Source of the DNA: Mesorhizobium sp.
GTDB taxonomy: Bacteria > Pseudomonadota > Alphaproteobacteria > Rhizobiales > Rhizobiaceae
Reading direction: 5' to 3'
Assembly: GCA_004017535.1 (NCBI GenBank)
Contig: SAJS01000023.1
Coordinates: 1 to 64,000 of the forward strand
Length of the DNA stretch: 64,000 nt
This document shows positions 16,301 through 25,507 of the stretch, piece by piece; position 1 is the first letter of the stretch, and every line of letters starts with the position of its first letter. The notes under the pieces are model-generated. The model did no database searches, had not been told where the DNA came from, and was given only the letters and a program-made list of their open reading frames with translations. A program made the position numbers and the translations under genes.

Positions 16301-16666
16301 TCAGTTGTTCTCGAAGAAAGTCAGGTGGTTGCCGAAGGGATCGATCACCGTGACCTCCTTGGTCCGCCATGGCGTCGTCTCCAGGCCGGGCCTGTTGAAG
16401 CGATATTTCCTGGCCGTCAGCTCGCGATGCAGGCCGGCGATGTCGACCGCCTCGATGCGGATATGGGCCCCAGGCGAGCCGTCGCCGTGATGTTCGCTCA
16501 GATGCAATTCGCAACCGTCGCGGGCGATGGCCATGTAGAGCGGCGCGTCGTCGTCGAAGCGATGTTCGAAGCGCACCGCGAAGCCGAGGAAGTCGAGATA
16601 GAATTCCCGCGCCTTGGCGATGTCGAACATGCGCAGGATCGGGGTGACGGTTCCAAGCTTCGGCAT
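16301..16666 (-). CDS. VOC-family (glyoxalase/bleomycin-resistance-like) protein
   Basis: A small protein of 121 residues with the vicinal oxygen chelate fold. The sequence TPILRMFDIAKAREFYLDFLGF starts the first beta-alpha-beta-beta-beta module and VTVIDPFGNHLTFFE ends the second, as in glyoxalase/bleomycin-resistance relatives. The paired SEHHGDG and DPFGNHL segments resemble members related to bleomycin-binding proteins. The frame reaches a GTG at 16672; the ATG at 16666 is used here. The substrate is unknown. Confidence 0.78.
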   Translation of the reverse strand: MPKLGTVTPILRMFDIAKAREFYLDFLGFAVRFEHRFDDDAPLYMAIARDGCELHLSEHHGDGSPGAHIRIEAVDIAGLHRELTARKYRFNRPGLETTPWRTKEVTVIDPFGNHLTFFENN

Positions 16667-16701
16667 AGGCACGGCATCCTGAATGAAGTAGGCGGGTGAG
16701 C

Positions 16702-19290
16702 TTACTTCAGCTCCAGAAGCCGTTCGAGATAGCTGCGCTCGATGTCGGGGCTCAGCGCGTTGCCGAGCCGCTTGCGAATGGCGTCGAGAATCTGGCGCGC
16801 GCGCTGGACGTCGATCTCGTCGGGAACCTTGACCGAGGTGCCGTCATCCGGGCCGTTGGTGGCGCGGGGCCGACCGAGCGGATCGCGGTCGGCGCCCTGC
16901 TGGCGCCCACCCTGCTCGCTGCCGCCCTGGTCGCCCTGCATGGCCTGCATCTGCTTCATCATGTCCTTGGCGCCGCGGCGCAGCGCTTCCAGCGCGCGGC
17001 CCTGGTGGCCAACGGCCTGGTCGCCATCGCCCTGGCCGAGCGATTGCTCGGCATTGCCCATCGACTTGCCGGCCTCGCCAAAACCCTCATTGGGCTCCAT
17101 GCCCATGCCTTCGAGGCCTTTCTTCAGCTGGTTGAGCTCGCTCTGCAACTGGCCTTGGCCTTCCTGCAACTGCTTCAATGCATCGGCGAAATCCTTCGGC
17201 GACATTTTCGGTCGTGCCAGCGGATCGCGGTCTTGGCCGGGACCCGGCCGCTGCTGGTCATTGGGCTGGCCCTGTTCGCCATCCTCGCCAAGCTGCTGCT
17301 GCTCGCCGCCTTCGCCACGCTGGCCGCGCTGCATCTGGTCCAGGCGGAAGGTGTCGTTCATCATCTCCTGCTGGCGACGCATGATGTCGCCGAGCTTGTC
17401 CATCTGCTGGCGAAGCTCGCTGTCCTGCTCACCACCCGGCTGTTGGCGGCCGGCCTGAAGGTTGTTCATCATGTCCTGCAGCTCGGAGAGAAGCTGCTGG
17501 GCCTTGTCGCGATCGCCCGACTTGGCCAGGTTCTCGATCTGGTCCATCATACGGTCGATATCGCTCTGGCGCAGCTCCCGGCCGTTCTGCTGCATCTGCG
17601 GCGCGTTCGGGTTCTGCTGCGCACGCTGGGCGAATTCCTGCAGGAACTGGTTCATCGCCTCCCGCAGTTCCTTCATCGCCTTCTCGATCTCCTGATCGCT
17701 GGCGCCATTCTTGATGGCGTCCTGCAACGCCTGCTGCGCCTGACGCAGCCGCCGCTCGGCGGCAGACAGATTGCCCTCCTCGATGCCGAGCGCGATCTCC
17801 CAGAGATAGGAGACGACGTTGCGCAGCTGGTCGTCGCTCTCGGAGAGCTTCAGCCGACTCCTGGCGCTCATGATGGCGAGATAGTTCGACATGTTGTCGA
17901 ACGTGTCCTCGGGCCGCAGCGTGATCGCGTCCATCAGGTCGAGAACGCGCGGCTTGGCGTTGGTATCAAGCGCCAGCAGCCGGCGCTGCTCGATCAACGC
18001 ACGGGCCAGCGGGTTGGCGAAGGGCCGCTCGGGCATGACAAGCGTCTTGGTTTCGCTGGTCGCGGTGTGGCCGGCATCGTCGGTGACGCTCAGCGTCAGC
18101 TTGATGCCGCTGCCGGCCCAGACATGCTCGGTCAGGTCCTTGGTCGTCTTGGCAGCGTTCGTCTTGCCGCCGCGGCGCGGCAGGGTCAACGGCAGGTCCG
18201 GCGGGCCGTAGAGCGGATGCGCATTGGCTGCCGGCGCGTCCGACAGCTCGAAAACGGCCTTGGCCGAGGCGGCGCCGTAATCGTCATCGATCTCGTAGTT
18301 CAGCTCCATGGAGCCGTTGACGGCGCGCTTCGGCTCGCCGACGAAGCGGATCGCCGGCGGCTTGTCGGGAATGACGGCAAAGGCCCAGTGGCCAAGATCA
18401 CTTTCGGCGGATTTCAGCGTCAGCGTGCCATTCGAATCCAGTTTGCCGGAGAACTGGCGCACTTTGGGCGCGGCCTGGCTGGCAGGCGCGGGGCCTTTGG
18501 GCGCCGCGGGCTCGATGGCGCGCGCATTGCCGCCTTGATCGGCGTAGCTCAGCGTCTCCTCTCCGGAACCGCCGGTGACGCGCAGCGAAACGTCGCTGCC
18601 TTGCGGCACCGAGAAGGTCTGGACCGCCTGGTTGGCGTCGGCGGTCAGGAACAGCGGCGCCTTGCCGGTATAGGCGGGCGGCGTCACCCAGGCGTCGATG
18701 CGCGGCGGCACGGTATCGCGGGCGGCGCGGGCAACGAAGGCGTCGCTGACCCTGCCGCCGAAGGGCCCGAATGAGAAGGCCAAAGCGGTGACGAACAGCA
18801 GCCCCGCCACGGCGCGCAGGCCCCAGCGGTCGTAGTCCGGCACGCGGCTGCGCGGCCGGTCGGCGCCGAGGCTCGACAACTGCTCGGCCATCCGCTTCTG
18901 GTGCTCGCGCCACAACGCCTGCGAGAAGATGCTCTCGGCGCCGCTGGGACGATCGGTCTGCACCTGCACCGGGCTGTGCAGCAACTGGTTTGCCGCCTCG
19001 ATGCGCCTGTCGATCTCGGCGGCAGAGGGCATGCGGAAGAAACGCAGCGGATAGAGCGCCGCGACCGCTGCTAGCGCGAACAGGACCAGGAGGCCGATGC
19101 GCGCCGGGTCGGGCAGACGCGGGAACAGGCCGAACCAGGAAAAGCTGAGAAATAGGCTGATGACGATCAACAGCGGCAGCACGAGCGGCCAGCCGCGCTC
19201 GAAGACCATCGAGGCCCGCGTCGCCAACCGGCTAAGCGCCAGGCGCAAGGCCAGGCCGCGTTCGCCGCTGGAAATGGGTCGTTCCGTCAT
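16702..19290 (-). CDS. TIGR02302-family (DUF4175) large membrane protein
   Basis: An 862-residue protein of a family found almost only in Rhizobiales, function unknown. Two hydrophobic helices near residues 35-80 and another near 155-175 anchor the N-terminal part. A central extracytoplasmic region (PPRIDAWVTPPAYTGKAPLF) is followed by a long, low-complexity C-terminal half very rich in Gln, Gly, Asp and Met that should be largely helical. The ATG at 19290 has AGGAAGGG just upstream. The gene lies downstream of lysA in the order usual for rhizobia, with a dehydratase gene between them. Confidence 0.83.
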   Translation of the reverse strand: MTERPISSGERGLALRLALSRLATRASMVFERGWPLVLPLLIVISLFLSFSWFGLFPRLPDPARIGLLVLFALAAVAALYPLRFFRMPSAAEIDRRIEAANQLLHSPVQVQTDRPSGAESIFSQALWREHQKRMAEQLSSLGADRPRSRVPDYDRWGLRAVAGLLFVTALAFSFGPFGGRVSDAFVARAARDTVPPRIDAWVTPPAYTGKAPLFLTADANQAVQTFSVPQGSDVSLRVTGGSGEETLSYADQGGNARAIEPAAPKGPAPASQAAPKVRQFSGKLDSNGTLTLKSAESDLGHWAFAVIPDKPPAIRFVGEPKRAVNGSMELNYEIDDDYGAASAKAVFELSDAPAANAHPLYGPPDLPLTLPRRGGKTNAAKTTKDLTEHVWAGSGIKLTLSVTDDAGHTATSETKTLVMPERPFANPLARALIEQRRLLALDTNAKPRVLDLMDAITLRPEDTFDNMSNYLAIMSARSRLKLSESDDQLRNVVSYLWEIALGIEEGNLSAAERRLRQAQQALQDAIKNGASDQEIEKAMKELREAMNQFLQEFAQRAQQNPNAPQMQQNGRELRQSDIDRMMDQIENLAKSGDRDKAQQLLSELQDMMNNLQAGRQQPGGEQDSELRQQMDKLGDIMRRQQEMMNDTFRLDQMQRGQRGEGGEQQQLGEDGEQGQPNDQQRPGPGQDRDPLARPKMSPKDFADALKQLQEGQGQLQSELNQLKKGLEGMGMEPNEGFGEAGKSMGNAEQSLGQGDGDQAVGHQGRALEALRRGAKDMMKQMQAMQGDQGGSEQGGRQQGADRDPLGRPRATNGPDDGTSVKVPDEIDVQRARQILDAIRKRLGNALSPDIERSYLERLLELK

Positions 19291-19403
19291 CGGCCCTTCC
19301 TGCCCGGGCATAACAGCCCGGACGTCATCACCAGAAGGATATCACCAAACACGGCGAAGGCGAGGCGGGTTCCAAAAACGTGAAGCGGTTTTGCCGGTTA
19401 TGA

Positions 19404-20345
19404 TCAGAAAATGGCGGGATTCGTGTTGGAACCGCAGACCAGGACCGCCACGCGCTCTCCCGCCGCCGGCACATAACGCCCGGAAAGCATGGCGGCGAAG
19501 GCCGCGGCGCCACCCGGCTCGGCGATGATTCGCACACGGTCCCACAGCGCCTTCTGCGCAGCTATGATGTCGTCATCGCTGACCAGGAGAGAGCGCTCGA
19601 CGAAGGCTTCGGCGATCGGAAACATCATTTCGCCGACGCGCTTCGGCGCCAGCGAATCGGCGGCAATGCCTTCGGCCGGCGCATCGACCGGCTCTCCGGC
19701 CTCCAAAGCGCGATAAAGCGTCGGCGCGCCCTCGGGTTCGATGGCGACGATGCGGATGCGCCCCGAAAACCACGCTGCGATGCCGCCGATCAGGCCGCCG
19801 CCTCCAACGGCCACCAGCAGCGTGTCGATCTCGGGCAGGTCGGCCTCGATCTCCAGGCCGAGCGTGCCCTGGCCGAGCAGCGTTTCCTCCTGGTTGAAGG
19901 CGTGGATCTGCAGGGCGCCGGTCCGGGCCGCGAAGTCCTCGCTGGCGGCCAGGGCCTCGGCATAGCGCGCGCCGCCGACGACCAGGTCCGCGCCGTAGCT
20001 ACGGATGCGCGCGAGCTTGGCAGGAGGGCTGACCTCGGGCACGAAGATCGTGGCCTTGTGCCCGAGCTTCATGGCGGCGTAGGCGACGGCCGCACCGTGG
20101 TTGCCGCCGGACGCGGCCACTACACCGGCCTCGGGCACCTGGCGTTCGAGCAGGTTGGTGAAAGCGCCGCGCACCTTGAAGGAACCGGAATGCTGCAGGG
20201 ATTCAAGTTTCAGGTCGACCGGAAAGGCGGGACGGCCGAAATCCGCCATGTCGACGCGCATGACCGGCGTATGGCGGATATATGGGCGGATGCGCGGCTC
20301 CACGGTGGCGATGCGTTCGCGCGTGATCGTCTTTTTCTCCAGCAT
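19404..20345 (-). CDS. PLP-dependent threonine/serine dehydratase
   Basis: A cytoplasmic fold-type II PLP enzyme expected to deaminate threonine or serine to the 2-oxo acid. The Schiff-base lysine is K57 in SGSFKVRGA. SGGNHGAAVAYAA binds the carboxylate and VGGGGLIGG is the tetraglycine loop that holds the phosphate. The 313-residue protein lacks the ACT-like regulatory domain of biosynthetic IlvA, so it resembles catabolic or TdcB-like dehydratases. AAGGAG precedes the ATG at 20345. It follows lysA after 29 bp on the same strand. Confidence 0.85.
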   Translation of the reverse strand: MLEKKTITRERIATVEPRIRPYIRHTPVMRVDMADFGRPAFPVDLKLESLQHSGSFKVRGAFTNLLERQVPEAGVVAASGGNHGAAVAYAAMKLGHKATIFVPEVSPPAKLARIRSYGADLVVGGARYAEALAASEDFAARTGALQIHAFNQEETLLGQGTLGLEIEADLPEIDTLLVAVGGGGLIGGIAAWFSGRIRIVAIEPEGAPTLYRALEAGEPVDAPAEGIAADSLAPKRVGEMMFPIAEAFVERSLLVSDDDIIAAQKALWDRVRIIAEPGGAAAFAAMLSGRYVPAAGERVAVLVCGSNTNPAIF

Positions 20346-20374
20346 GGCTTGCTCCTTAAGGCGTCGCCGCTCTG

Positions 20375-21643
20375 CTACTTCAGCCAGTCGGGAACCGAAT
20401 CCAGCCCGATCAGATCTTCATAGGTCTGGCGCGGCCGCACGACATGGAAGCGGTCGCCGTCGACCAGCACTTCCGGCACCAGGAGCCTGGTGTTGTAGGT
20501 GCCTGCCTGCACCGCGCCATAGGCGCCGGCGGTTGAGACGGCGATCAGGTCGCCGGCCTTCAGCCTCGGCAGGTCGCGGTCGTGGCCGAGGAAGTCGCCG
20601 GTCTCGCAGACCTGGCCGACGATGTCGACCTTCATGCGCGGCGTCGAGGCGGGCGGCTGCACCACAGGCCGGATGTCGTGGAAGGCGTCATAGAGCGTCG
20701 GCCGGATCAGGTCGTTCATCGCGGCGTCGACGATAAGGAAGTTCTTCGCGTCGCCTTCCTTCACATAAATGACCTCGGACACCAGGATGCCGGCATTGCC
20801 GACGATCAGGCGGCCTGGCTCGAACATCACCTTGAGACCTAGCCTGGTGACGTGCTTCCTGACAATCTCGGCATAAGCGTCAGGCAAAGGCGGCGGGCTG
20901 TTGTCGACGCGGTAGGGAATGCCGAGGCCGCCGCCGAGATCGACATGCTCGATCGCATGTCCGTCGGCGCGTAAGGTCCCGACCAACTCGACCAGTAGCG
21001 CGAAAGCGTCGTCGAAAGGCTGCAGCTCGGTGATCTGGCTGCCGATATGGGTGTCGATGCCGGTCACCTTGATGCCAGACAATTCGGCTGCGCGGGCATA
21101 GACCTGCCGCGCGCGCTGCCACGGGATGCCGAACTTGTTCTCGGCCTTGCCGGTCGAGATCTTCTTGTGCGTCCTGGCATCGACATCCGGATTGATGCGC
21201 AGCGAAATGGGCGCCACCTTGCCGAGCGCCACGGCGCGCGCCGATAGCAGTTCGAGTTCAGGTTCGGATTCGACGTTGAAGCAAAGAATGCCGGCGGAGA
21301 GCGCGAAATCCATTTCGCGCGCGGTCTTGCCGACGCCGGAAAACAGGATCTTGCTGGCCGGGATGCCCGCGGCAAGGGCGCGGCGCAATTCGCCCTCGGA
21401 GACCACGTCGGCGCCCGCGCCCAGCCTGGCAAGCGTCCTCAGCACGGCCTGATTGGAGTTCGCCTTCATGGCATAGCAGACCAGCGCGTCGAGGCCGGCG
21501 AAGGCTTGGCTGAAAACGCGGAAATGCCGGGTCAGCGTCGCCGTCGAATAGCAATAGAAGGGCGTGCCGACCTCGGCTGCTATATCGGGGATGGCGACGT
21601 CCTCGGCATGGAGCACGCCGTCGCGGTAGTCGAAGTGGTTCAC
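20375..21643 (-). CDS. lysA: Diaminopimelate decarboxylase
   Basis: This enzyme carries out the last step of lysine biosynthesis, decarboxylating meso-diaminopimelate. It is a fold-type III PLP enzyme. The PLP lysine is K60 in VCYAMKANSN, and HIGSQI and EPGRLIVGNAG are the glycine-rich and phosphate-binding segments. The C-terminal VCETGDFLG supplies the active-site cysteine region. The 422-residue length is typical. The start is a GTG at 21643 that gives the usual MNHFDYRDG. lptM lies 54 bp upstream on the same strand. Confidence 0.94.
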   Translation of the reverse strand: MNHFDYRDGVLHAEDVAIPDIAAEVGTPFYCYSTATLTRHFRVFSQAFAGLDALVCYAMKANSNQAVLRTLARLGAGADVVSEGELRRALAAGIPASKILFSGVGKTAREMDFALSAGILCFNVESEPELELLSARAVALGKVAPISLRINPDVDARTHKKISTGKAENKFGIPWQRARQVYARAAELSGIKVTGIDTHIGSQITELQPFDDAFALLVELVGTLRADGHAIEHVDLGGGLGIPYRVDNSPPPLPDAYAEIVRKHVTRLGLKVMFEPGRLIVGNAGILVSEVIYVKEGDAKNFLIVDAAMNDLIRPTLYDAFHDIRPVVQPPASTPRMKVDIVGQVCETGDFLGHDRDLPRLKAGDLIAVSTAGAYGAVQAGTYNTRLLVPEVLVDGDRFHVVRPRQTYEDLIGLDSVPDWLK

Positions 21644-21697
21644 GAGGGTTGGTTCCGGAAAGTTGGAGCGTGGTGAGATCGAGCGATCCCGCCGGCT

Positions 21698-21904
21698 CTA
21701 CAGCAGGGGATCGAGGATGAACTTCCTGTCCTTCACCGGTTTCTCCGGCTCGGGCGGGACGGGCTGCTTGGCTTTTTCCGCATCCTTGCGCGCCTGCACA
21801 GCCGCCTCGTAGGGCGTATCGAGGCCGGTCTTTCTGCCGCAGGCCGTGACGGTGACAACCGCCGCCAGCAGCGCGAGCGTCACCAAAATCCTGCTACGGG
21901 TCAT
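21698..21904 (-). CDS. lptM: Small lipoprotein, LptM-like
   Basis: A 68-residue lipoprotein. A signal peptide is followed by the lipobox VTAC, with Cys22 as the expected lipidated residue and GRKTGLDTPYEA directly after it. In E. coli LptM (formerly YifL) helps mature the LPS translocon LptD. The gene typically sits just before lysA, as here. The C-terminal half is charged and proline-rich. The gene is named from length, lipobox context and position. Confidence 0.75.
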   Translation of the reverse strand: MTRSRILVTLALLAAVVTVTACGRKTGLDTPYEAAVQARKDAEKAKQPVPPEPEKPVKDRKFILDPLL

Positions 21905-21977
21905 CGATCCATCCGTTCCAAACTGTTTCGTGTGCCGCCGCTTTTAGCGGAGTTTTCGGCACTTTGCATCCGGGCAA

Positions 21978-22091
21978 TTGTTTTGATGCATGTCGTTGTC
22001 GCAGAACCGCTGCACACGTCCGGGCGACATGCATTTGTTTTGATGTATGTCGTTGTCCCAGAACCGCTACGCACTTCTGGGCGACATGCAT
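21978..22091. repeat. Two tandem 57-bp palindromic units
   Basis: Two direct copies (21978-22034 and 22035-22091) begin TTGTTTTGATG and end CGACATGCAT. Each unit is itself an inverted repeat (GCATGTCG...CGACATGC). The bases before them (TTTTCGGCACTTTGCATCCGGGC region) look like a decayed third unit. The array lies between lptM and argH and its last base is the first base of the argH stop codon. Confidence 0.82.
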
Positions 22092-23491
22092 CAAGCCTTG
22101 GCGAGCCGCTTTTTCCAGTAGCGGATCTGCTTTCGCACTTCCGACGGCGCCGTGCCGCCGAAGCTGGTGCGGCTCTTCACCGAATTCTGCACGGCAAGCA
22201 CCGAGAAGATATCGTCGGTGATGCCGGGATGGATGGAGTGCAGGTCCGCCAAAGAGAGCTTTTCCAGGCCGACCTTCTTCTCCTCGGCGAGCGCCACGGC
22301 GCGGCCGGTGACATGGTGCGCCTCGCGAAAGGGCAGGCCGAGATTGCGCACCAGCCAGTCGGCGAGGTCGGTCGCGGTGGCGTGACCGGCGCCGGCGGCC
22401 TTCTTCATGGCGGCGGCGTTGACGGTCATGTCGCGCACCATGCCGGTGGTCGCCGCCAGGATCAGGTCGAGCGTCTCGGCGGCGTCGAAGACCGCTTCCT
22501 TGTCCTCCTGCATGTCCTTGCCGTAGGTCAGCGGCATGCCCTTCATCACCGTCAAAAGGCCGACGAGATGACCGTTGACGCGACCGGTCTTGCCGCGCAC
22601 CAGTTCGGCGGCATCCGGGTTCTTCTTCTGCGGCATGATCGAGGAGCCGGTGGAGAAGGAATCCGACAGGCGGATGAAGCCGAATTGCGGCGTTGACCAG
22701 ATGATGATCTCCTCGGCGAGCCTGGACAAATGCGTCGCGCAGATCGCGGCGAGGCTGAGGAATTCGAGCGCAAAGTCGCGGTCCGAAACGCTGTCCAGCG
22801 AATTGCGCGTCGGTTCGCGGAAGCCAAGCGCCTTTGCGGTCATATGACGGTCGATGGAAAAGCTGGTGCCGGCGAGGGCCGCCGCGCCGAGCGGGCTTTC
22901 ATCCATGCGTTCGATGGCGTCGCGGACGCGCGACAGGTCGCGGCCGAACATCTCGACATAGGCCATGCAATGGTGGCCGAAAGTCACCGGCTGCGCGGCC
23001 TGCATATGGGTGAAGCCGGGCATGACGGTCGCCGCATGCTCCTCGGCGCGTTCGAGGAACGCGGCGATCAGGTCCTTCAACGCCTGGGCGACGCGCTGGC
23101 ATTCCTGCTTGACCCAGAGCCTCAGATCGACGGCCACCTGGTCGTTGCGCGAGCGGGCGGTGTGCAGACGTCCGGCCGCAGGGCCGATCAGGTCGGCAAG
23201 GCGGGCCTCGACATTCATGTGGATGTCTTCCAGCCTGGTCGAGAATTCGAATGTGCCGGCCTCGATCTCTTTCAGGATCGTGTTCAGCCCGTGAGCGATT
23301 TTTTCTTGATCGGCCGCCGAAATAATGCCCGTTTCAGCCAACATCTCGCTATGGGCGATCGATCCGCTTATGTCCTGCGCATAGAGCTTGCGGTCGAAGC
23401 CGATCGACGCGTTGATCGCTTCCATGATCGCGGCCGGACCCGAGGCAAAACGTCCGCCCCACATCTGGTTGCTGGCCTTCTTGTCGCTCAT
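22091..23491 (-). CDS. argH: Argininosuccinate lyase
   Basis: This enzyme cleaves argininosuccinate to arginine and fumarate, the last step of arginine synthesis, and acts as a cytoplasmic homotetramer. Motifs include [11 protein letters not shown] at 110-120, the catalytic histidine H162 in PGFTHMQ and the superfamily signature [11 protein letters not shown] at 282-292 with S284 as catalytic serine. The frame continues open to 24136, but the ATG at 23491 ([15 protein letters not shown]) is the family start, and the extension is antisense to tlpA. It is divergent from tlpA with only 33 bp between start codons. Confidence 0.94.
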   Translation of the reverse strand: MSDKKASNQMWGGRFASGPAAIMEAINASIGFDRKLYAQDISGSIAHSEMLAETGIISAADQEKIAHGLNTILKEIEAGTFEFSTRLEDIHMNVEARLADLIGPAAGRLHTARSRNDQVAVDLRLWVKQECQRVAQALKDLIAAFLERAEEHAATVMPGFTHMQAAQPVTFGHHCMAYVEMFGRDLSRVRDAIERMDESPLGAAALAGTSFSIDRHMTAKALGFREPTRNSLDSVSDRDFALEFLSLAAICATHLSRLAEEIIIWSTPQFGFIRLSDSFSTGSSIMPQKKNPDAAELVRGKTGRVNGHLVGLLTVMKGMPLTYGKDMQEDKEAVFDAAETLDLILAATTGMVRDMTVNAAAMKKAAGAGHATATDLADWLVRNLGLPFREAHHVTGRAVALAEEKKVGLEKLSLADLHSIHPGITDDIFSVLAVQNSVKSRTSFGGTAPSEVRKQIRYWKKRLAKA

Positions 23492-23524
23492 CGCTATAAC
23501 CCGTGCTCCGGAGCAGTTTTGAAA

Positions 23525-24205
23525 ATGGCAGACGGCAGTAGATTCTTCCCGGCCCCGCGTCTCATCCTGGCCGCCCTGGTGGCGGGCGTGCTGGCCGGCG
23601 CGGTCGCGGTATATGTCAGCGAGAGCGGTTCTGGCAACAACGCTCCGGAGAAGGTCGCCGCGGCCGCCGGCAAAGACGACGCCGCCTGTGCGGCCAAGGC
23701 TGGTCGCGCCAAGACAATCGGCGCGAAAGCCGTTGGCCAGGTCGCGGCGCTGCAGCCGGCCGATCCGCCGCAATCGCTGAAAAGCCTCTCCTTCAACGGT
23801 CCCGATGGCAAGCCGATGACGATCGCCGACCATGCCGGCAAGACGGTGCTGCTCAATCTGTGGGCGACATGGTGCGCGCCGTGCCGGGCCGAGATGCCGG
23901 CGCTCGATGCGCTGCAGAAGGAGAAGGGCAGCAAGGACTTCGAGGTCGTCGCGGTCAATGTCGATACGGGCGACGACGCGAAGCCAAAGAAGTTCCTCAA
24001 GGAGATCGGCGTCGAGACGCTCAGCTTCTACCGGGACCCGACGATAGCCCTGTTCAACGAGGCGAAGACGCGCGGCCTGGCGCTCGGGCTTCCGGTCACC
24101 ATGCTGATCGACGCGGACGGCTGCCTGATCGCGCATATGAACGGGCCGGCCGAATGGTCGAGCCCGGACGCCAAGCGCCTGGTGGAAGCGGCGCTCGCGC
24201 CGTGA
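23525..24205 (+). CDS. tlpA: TlpA-type thiol:disulfide interchange protein
   Basis: A membrane-anchored periplasmic thioredoxin-like protein. The N-terminal hydrophobic anchor covers about residues 11-32, and the thioredoxin fold follows from about 85, with the redox motif WCAPC at 116-120 (C117, C120). A cis-proline region GLPVTMLID is also visible. Two further cysteines, near residues 55 and 200, fit the TlpA subgroup. In Bradyrhizobium TlpA reduces partner proteins in cytochrome oxidase assembly. The ATG at 23525 is used; the open frame upstream is antisense to argH. Confidence 0.87.
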   Translation: MADGSRFFPAPRLILAALVAGVLAGAVAVYVSESGSGNNAPEKVAAAAGKDDAACAAKAGRAKTIGAKAVGQVAALQPADPPQSLKSLSFNGPDGKPMTIADHAGKTVLLNLWATWCAPCRAEMPALDALQKEKGSKDFEVVAVNVDTGDDAKPKKFLKEIGVETLSFYRDPTIALFNEAKTRGLALGLPVTMLIDADGCLIAHMNGPAEWSSPDAKRLVEAALAP

Positions 24206-24214
24206 GCGCCGCCG

Positions 24215-25267
24215 TCACTTCACCCGCACCGTGACCACCAGCGCCTCGTGGTCGGCGCTCGGGCTGCCGTCCGGCAAGACCGCCGGCAGCGTCGCGGGTG
24301 CGCTTGCCGAAAGGCCGCGGGTGAAGAACCAGTCGATATGGCCGGCGGGCGTCAGGTCGCCGGCCGCGCGCCGCTGCGTCGGCTTGTCGAACGCGTTGGC
24401 GTCGAGCCAGTCGTAGCCGCGTTCGGCCATGACCGCGAAGAGGGGCTCGTGGCGGTCCGGGCACATCAGCCGGTCCGGTTCGGCAGCGATGCGCTTTAGC
24501 CACGCGGCCGGGTTGTCATTGCGTTCGGGATAGGTGGCGGTGAGCGTGTTGAAGTCGCCGCCGATGAGAACCGGCGCTTCCGCGTCATATCTGTCGACGG
24601 CGTCGAGGAGGTGGCGCGTCTGGTCGGCCCGGCCGCCAGGCGTGGTGCGGTTCTCGAGATGCACGGAAACGACGGTCACACGGCGGTCGCCGACCATCAC
24701 CTGGCCTCCGAGCGCCATGCGGCCGCCGATGCGCGGCTGGCCATGCTCCGGCAGGAACCAGGCGCCAGCGGCGTCGAAGCGAACGAGAAGAGGCCGCAGC
24801 AGCGGAACGGCGCTGGTTATGGCGTTGCCGTGGAAGCCCTCCGCATTCTCGGCGCCGCCATTTGCCGCCTGTTCCGTCTCATTACCGGTGCCGAGTTCGA
24901 GGAACTCGACGCCATAGGCGTAGGAATGGTCCAGGCGTTCGGCAAGCCGGCTCAAAAGATGGCCGTTGCCGGAGCGCGCCATGCCCTTGTCGACCTCGGA
25001 CAGCAGCACGACGTGTGGCGCCTGGCCGGCGATCGTTGCGGCGATGGCATCGACGTGGCGCAGCCGCTCGACGTTCCAGGCCATGACGGTAACGCTCTCG
25101 CCGGCGCTTTCACGCGAAGCCTTGCCGCCGATCTCGATCTCACCGAGGGCGGGAACGGCGGCGGCGTGGCGCAGATGGGTGGCGCTGTCGCGCGGCCCGT
25201 CCCGCATCGCGTTGCGGACGGCGACCGGCACGTGCGTGAGCTGCGGAACCAGCATGTCTCTTCTCAT
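24215..25267 (-). CDS. Endonuclease/exonuclease/phosphatase-family protein
   Basis: A protein of the EEP (exonuclease III-like) metal-dependent phosphoesterase superfamily. Motifs run in order: VMAWNVER (Asn for metal or phosphate), LLSEVDKG (metal-binding Glu), VSVHLENR, IGGDFNTL (Asp/Asn pair) and the terminal SADHEALVV (catalytic Asp-His). The substrate may be nucleic acid, a phospholipid head group or another phosphodiester; the sequence does not say. There is no clear signal peptide. The start is the ATG at 25267, with 25255 as an alternative. It converges on tlpA with a 9-bp gap. Confidence 0.78.
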   Translation of the reverse strand: MRRDMLVPQLTHVPVAVRNAMRDGPRDSATHLRHAAAVPALGEIEIGGKASRESAGESVTVMAWNVERLRHVDAIAATIAGQAPHVVLLSEVDKGMARSGNGHLLSRLAERLDHSYAYGVEFLELGTGNETEQAANGGAENAEGFHGNAITSAVPLLRPLLVRFDAAGAWFLPEHGQPRIGGRMALGGQVMVGDRRVTVVSVHLENRTTPGGRADQTRHLLDAVDRYDAEAPVLIGGDFNTLTATYPERNDNPAAWLKRIAAEPDRLMCPDRHEPLFAVMAERGYDWLDANAFDKPTQRRAAGDLTPAGHIDWFFTRGLSASAPATLPAVLPDGSPSADHEALVVTVRVK

Positions 25268-25507
25268 CCAGTTAGCCGGTTAATCAAAGAGGTCTTTTCG
25301 CCGCCTGGCGGCGCCCTAGCTCTCTAGAGCGCCGATGTGACGTTTTCATGCCGGCGCGTCCGCTGCCAGGGGAGGAGAGACTGGCTGTCCACAGGGGTCG
25401 CCTGCCGGTCCAGGGGCCACAACAGAACTGTCACATACCTTCTCTATGAGAGCGGGCAAGGACTTGCGCAAAACCCTTGTCACACTGCCACTCAAGAGGG
25501 AAAAATC

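Noticed and set aside
16696-18774. 692-codon plus-strand frame opposite the TIGR02302 gene
   Set aside because: Its leucine/alanine-rich, repetitive sequence mirrors the Gln/Gly-rich C-terminal half of the real gene on the other strand. No recognised domain is present.
23492-24136. N-terminal extension of the argH frame
   Set aside because: The extension is antisense to tlpA, and ArgH proteins begin at the [15 protein letters not shown]-type start at 23491.
25428-25450. Possible Pho box upstream of ugpB (CTGTCACATACC)
   Set aside because: Only one half-site resembles the consensus CTGTCAT; the second half at the 11-bp period does not match. Phosphate control of ugp is plausible from other species but is not shown by this sequence.
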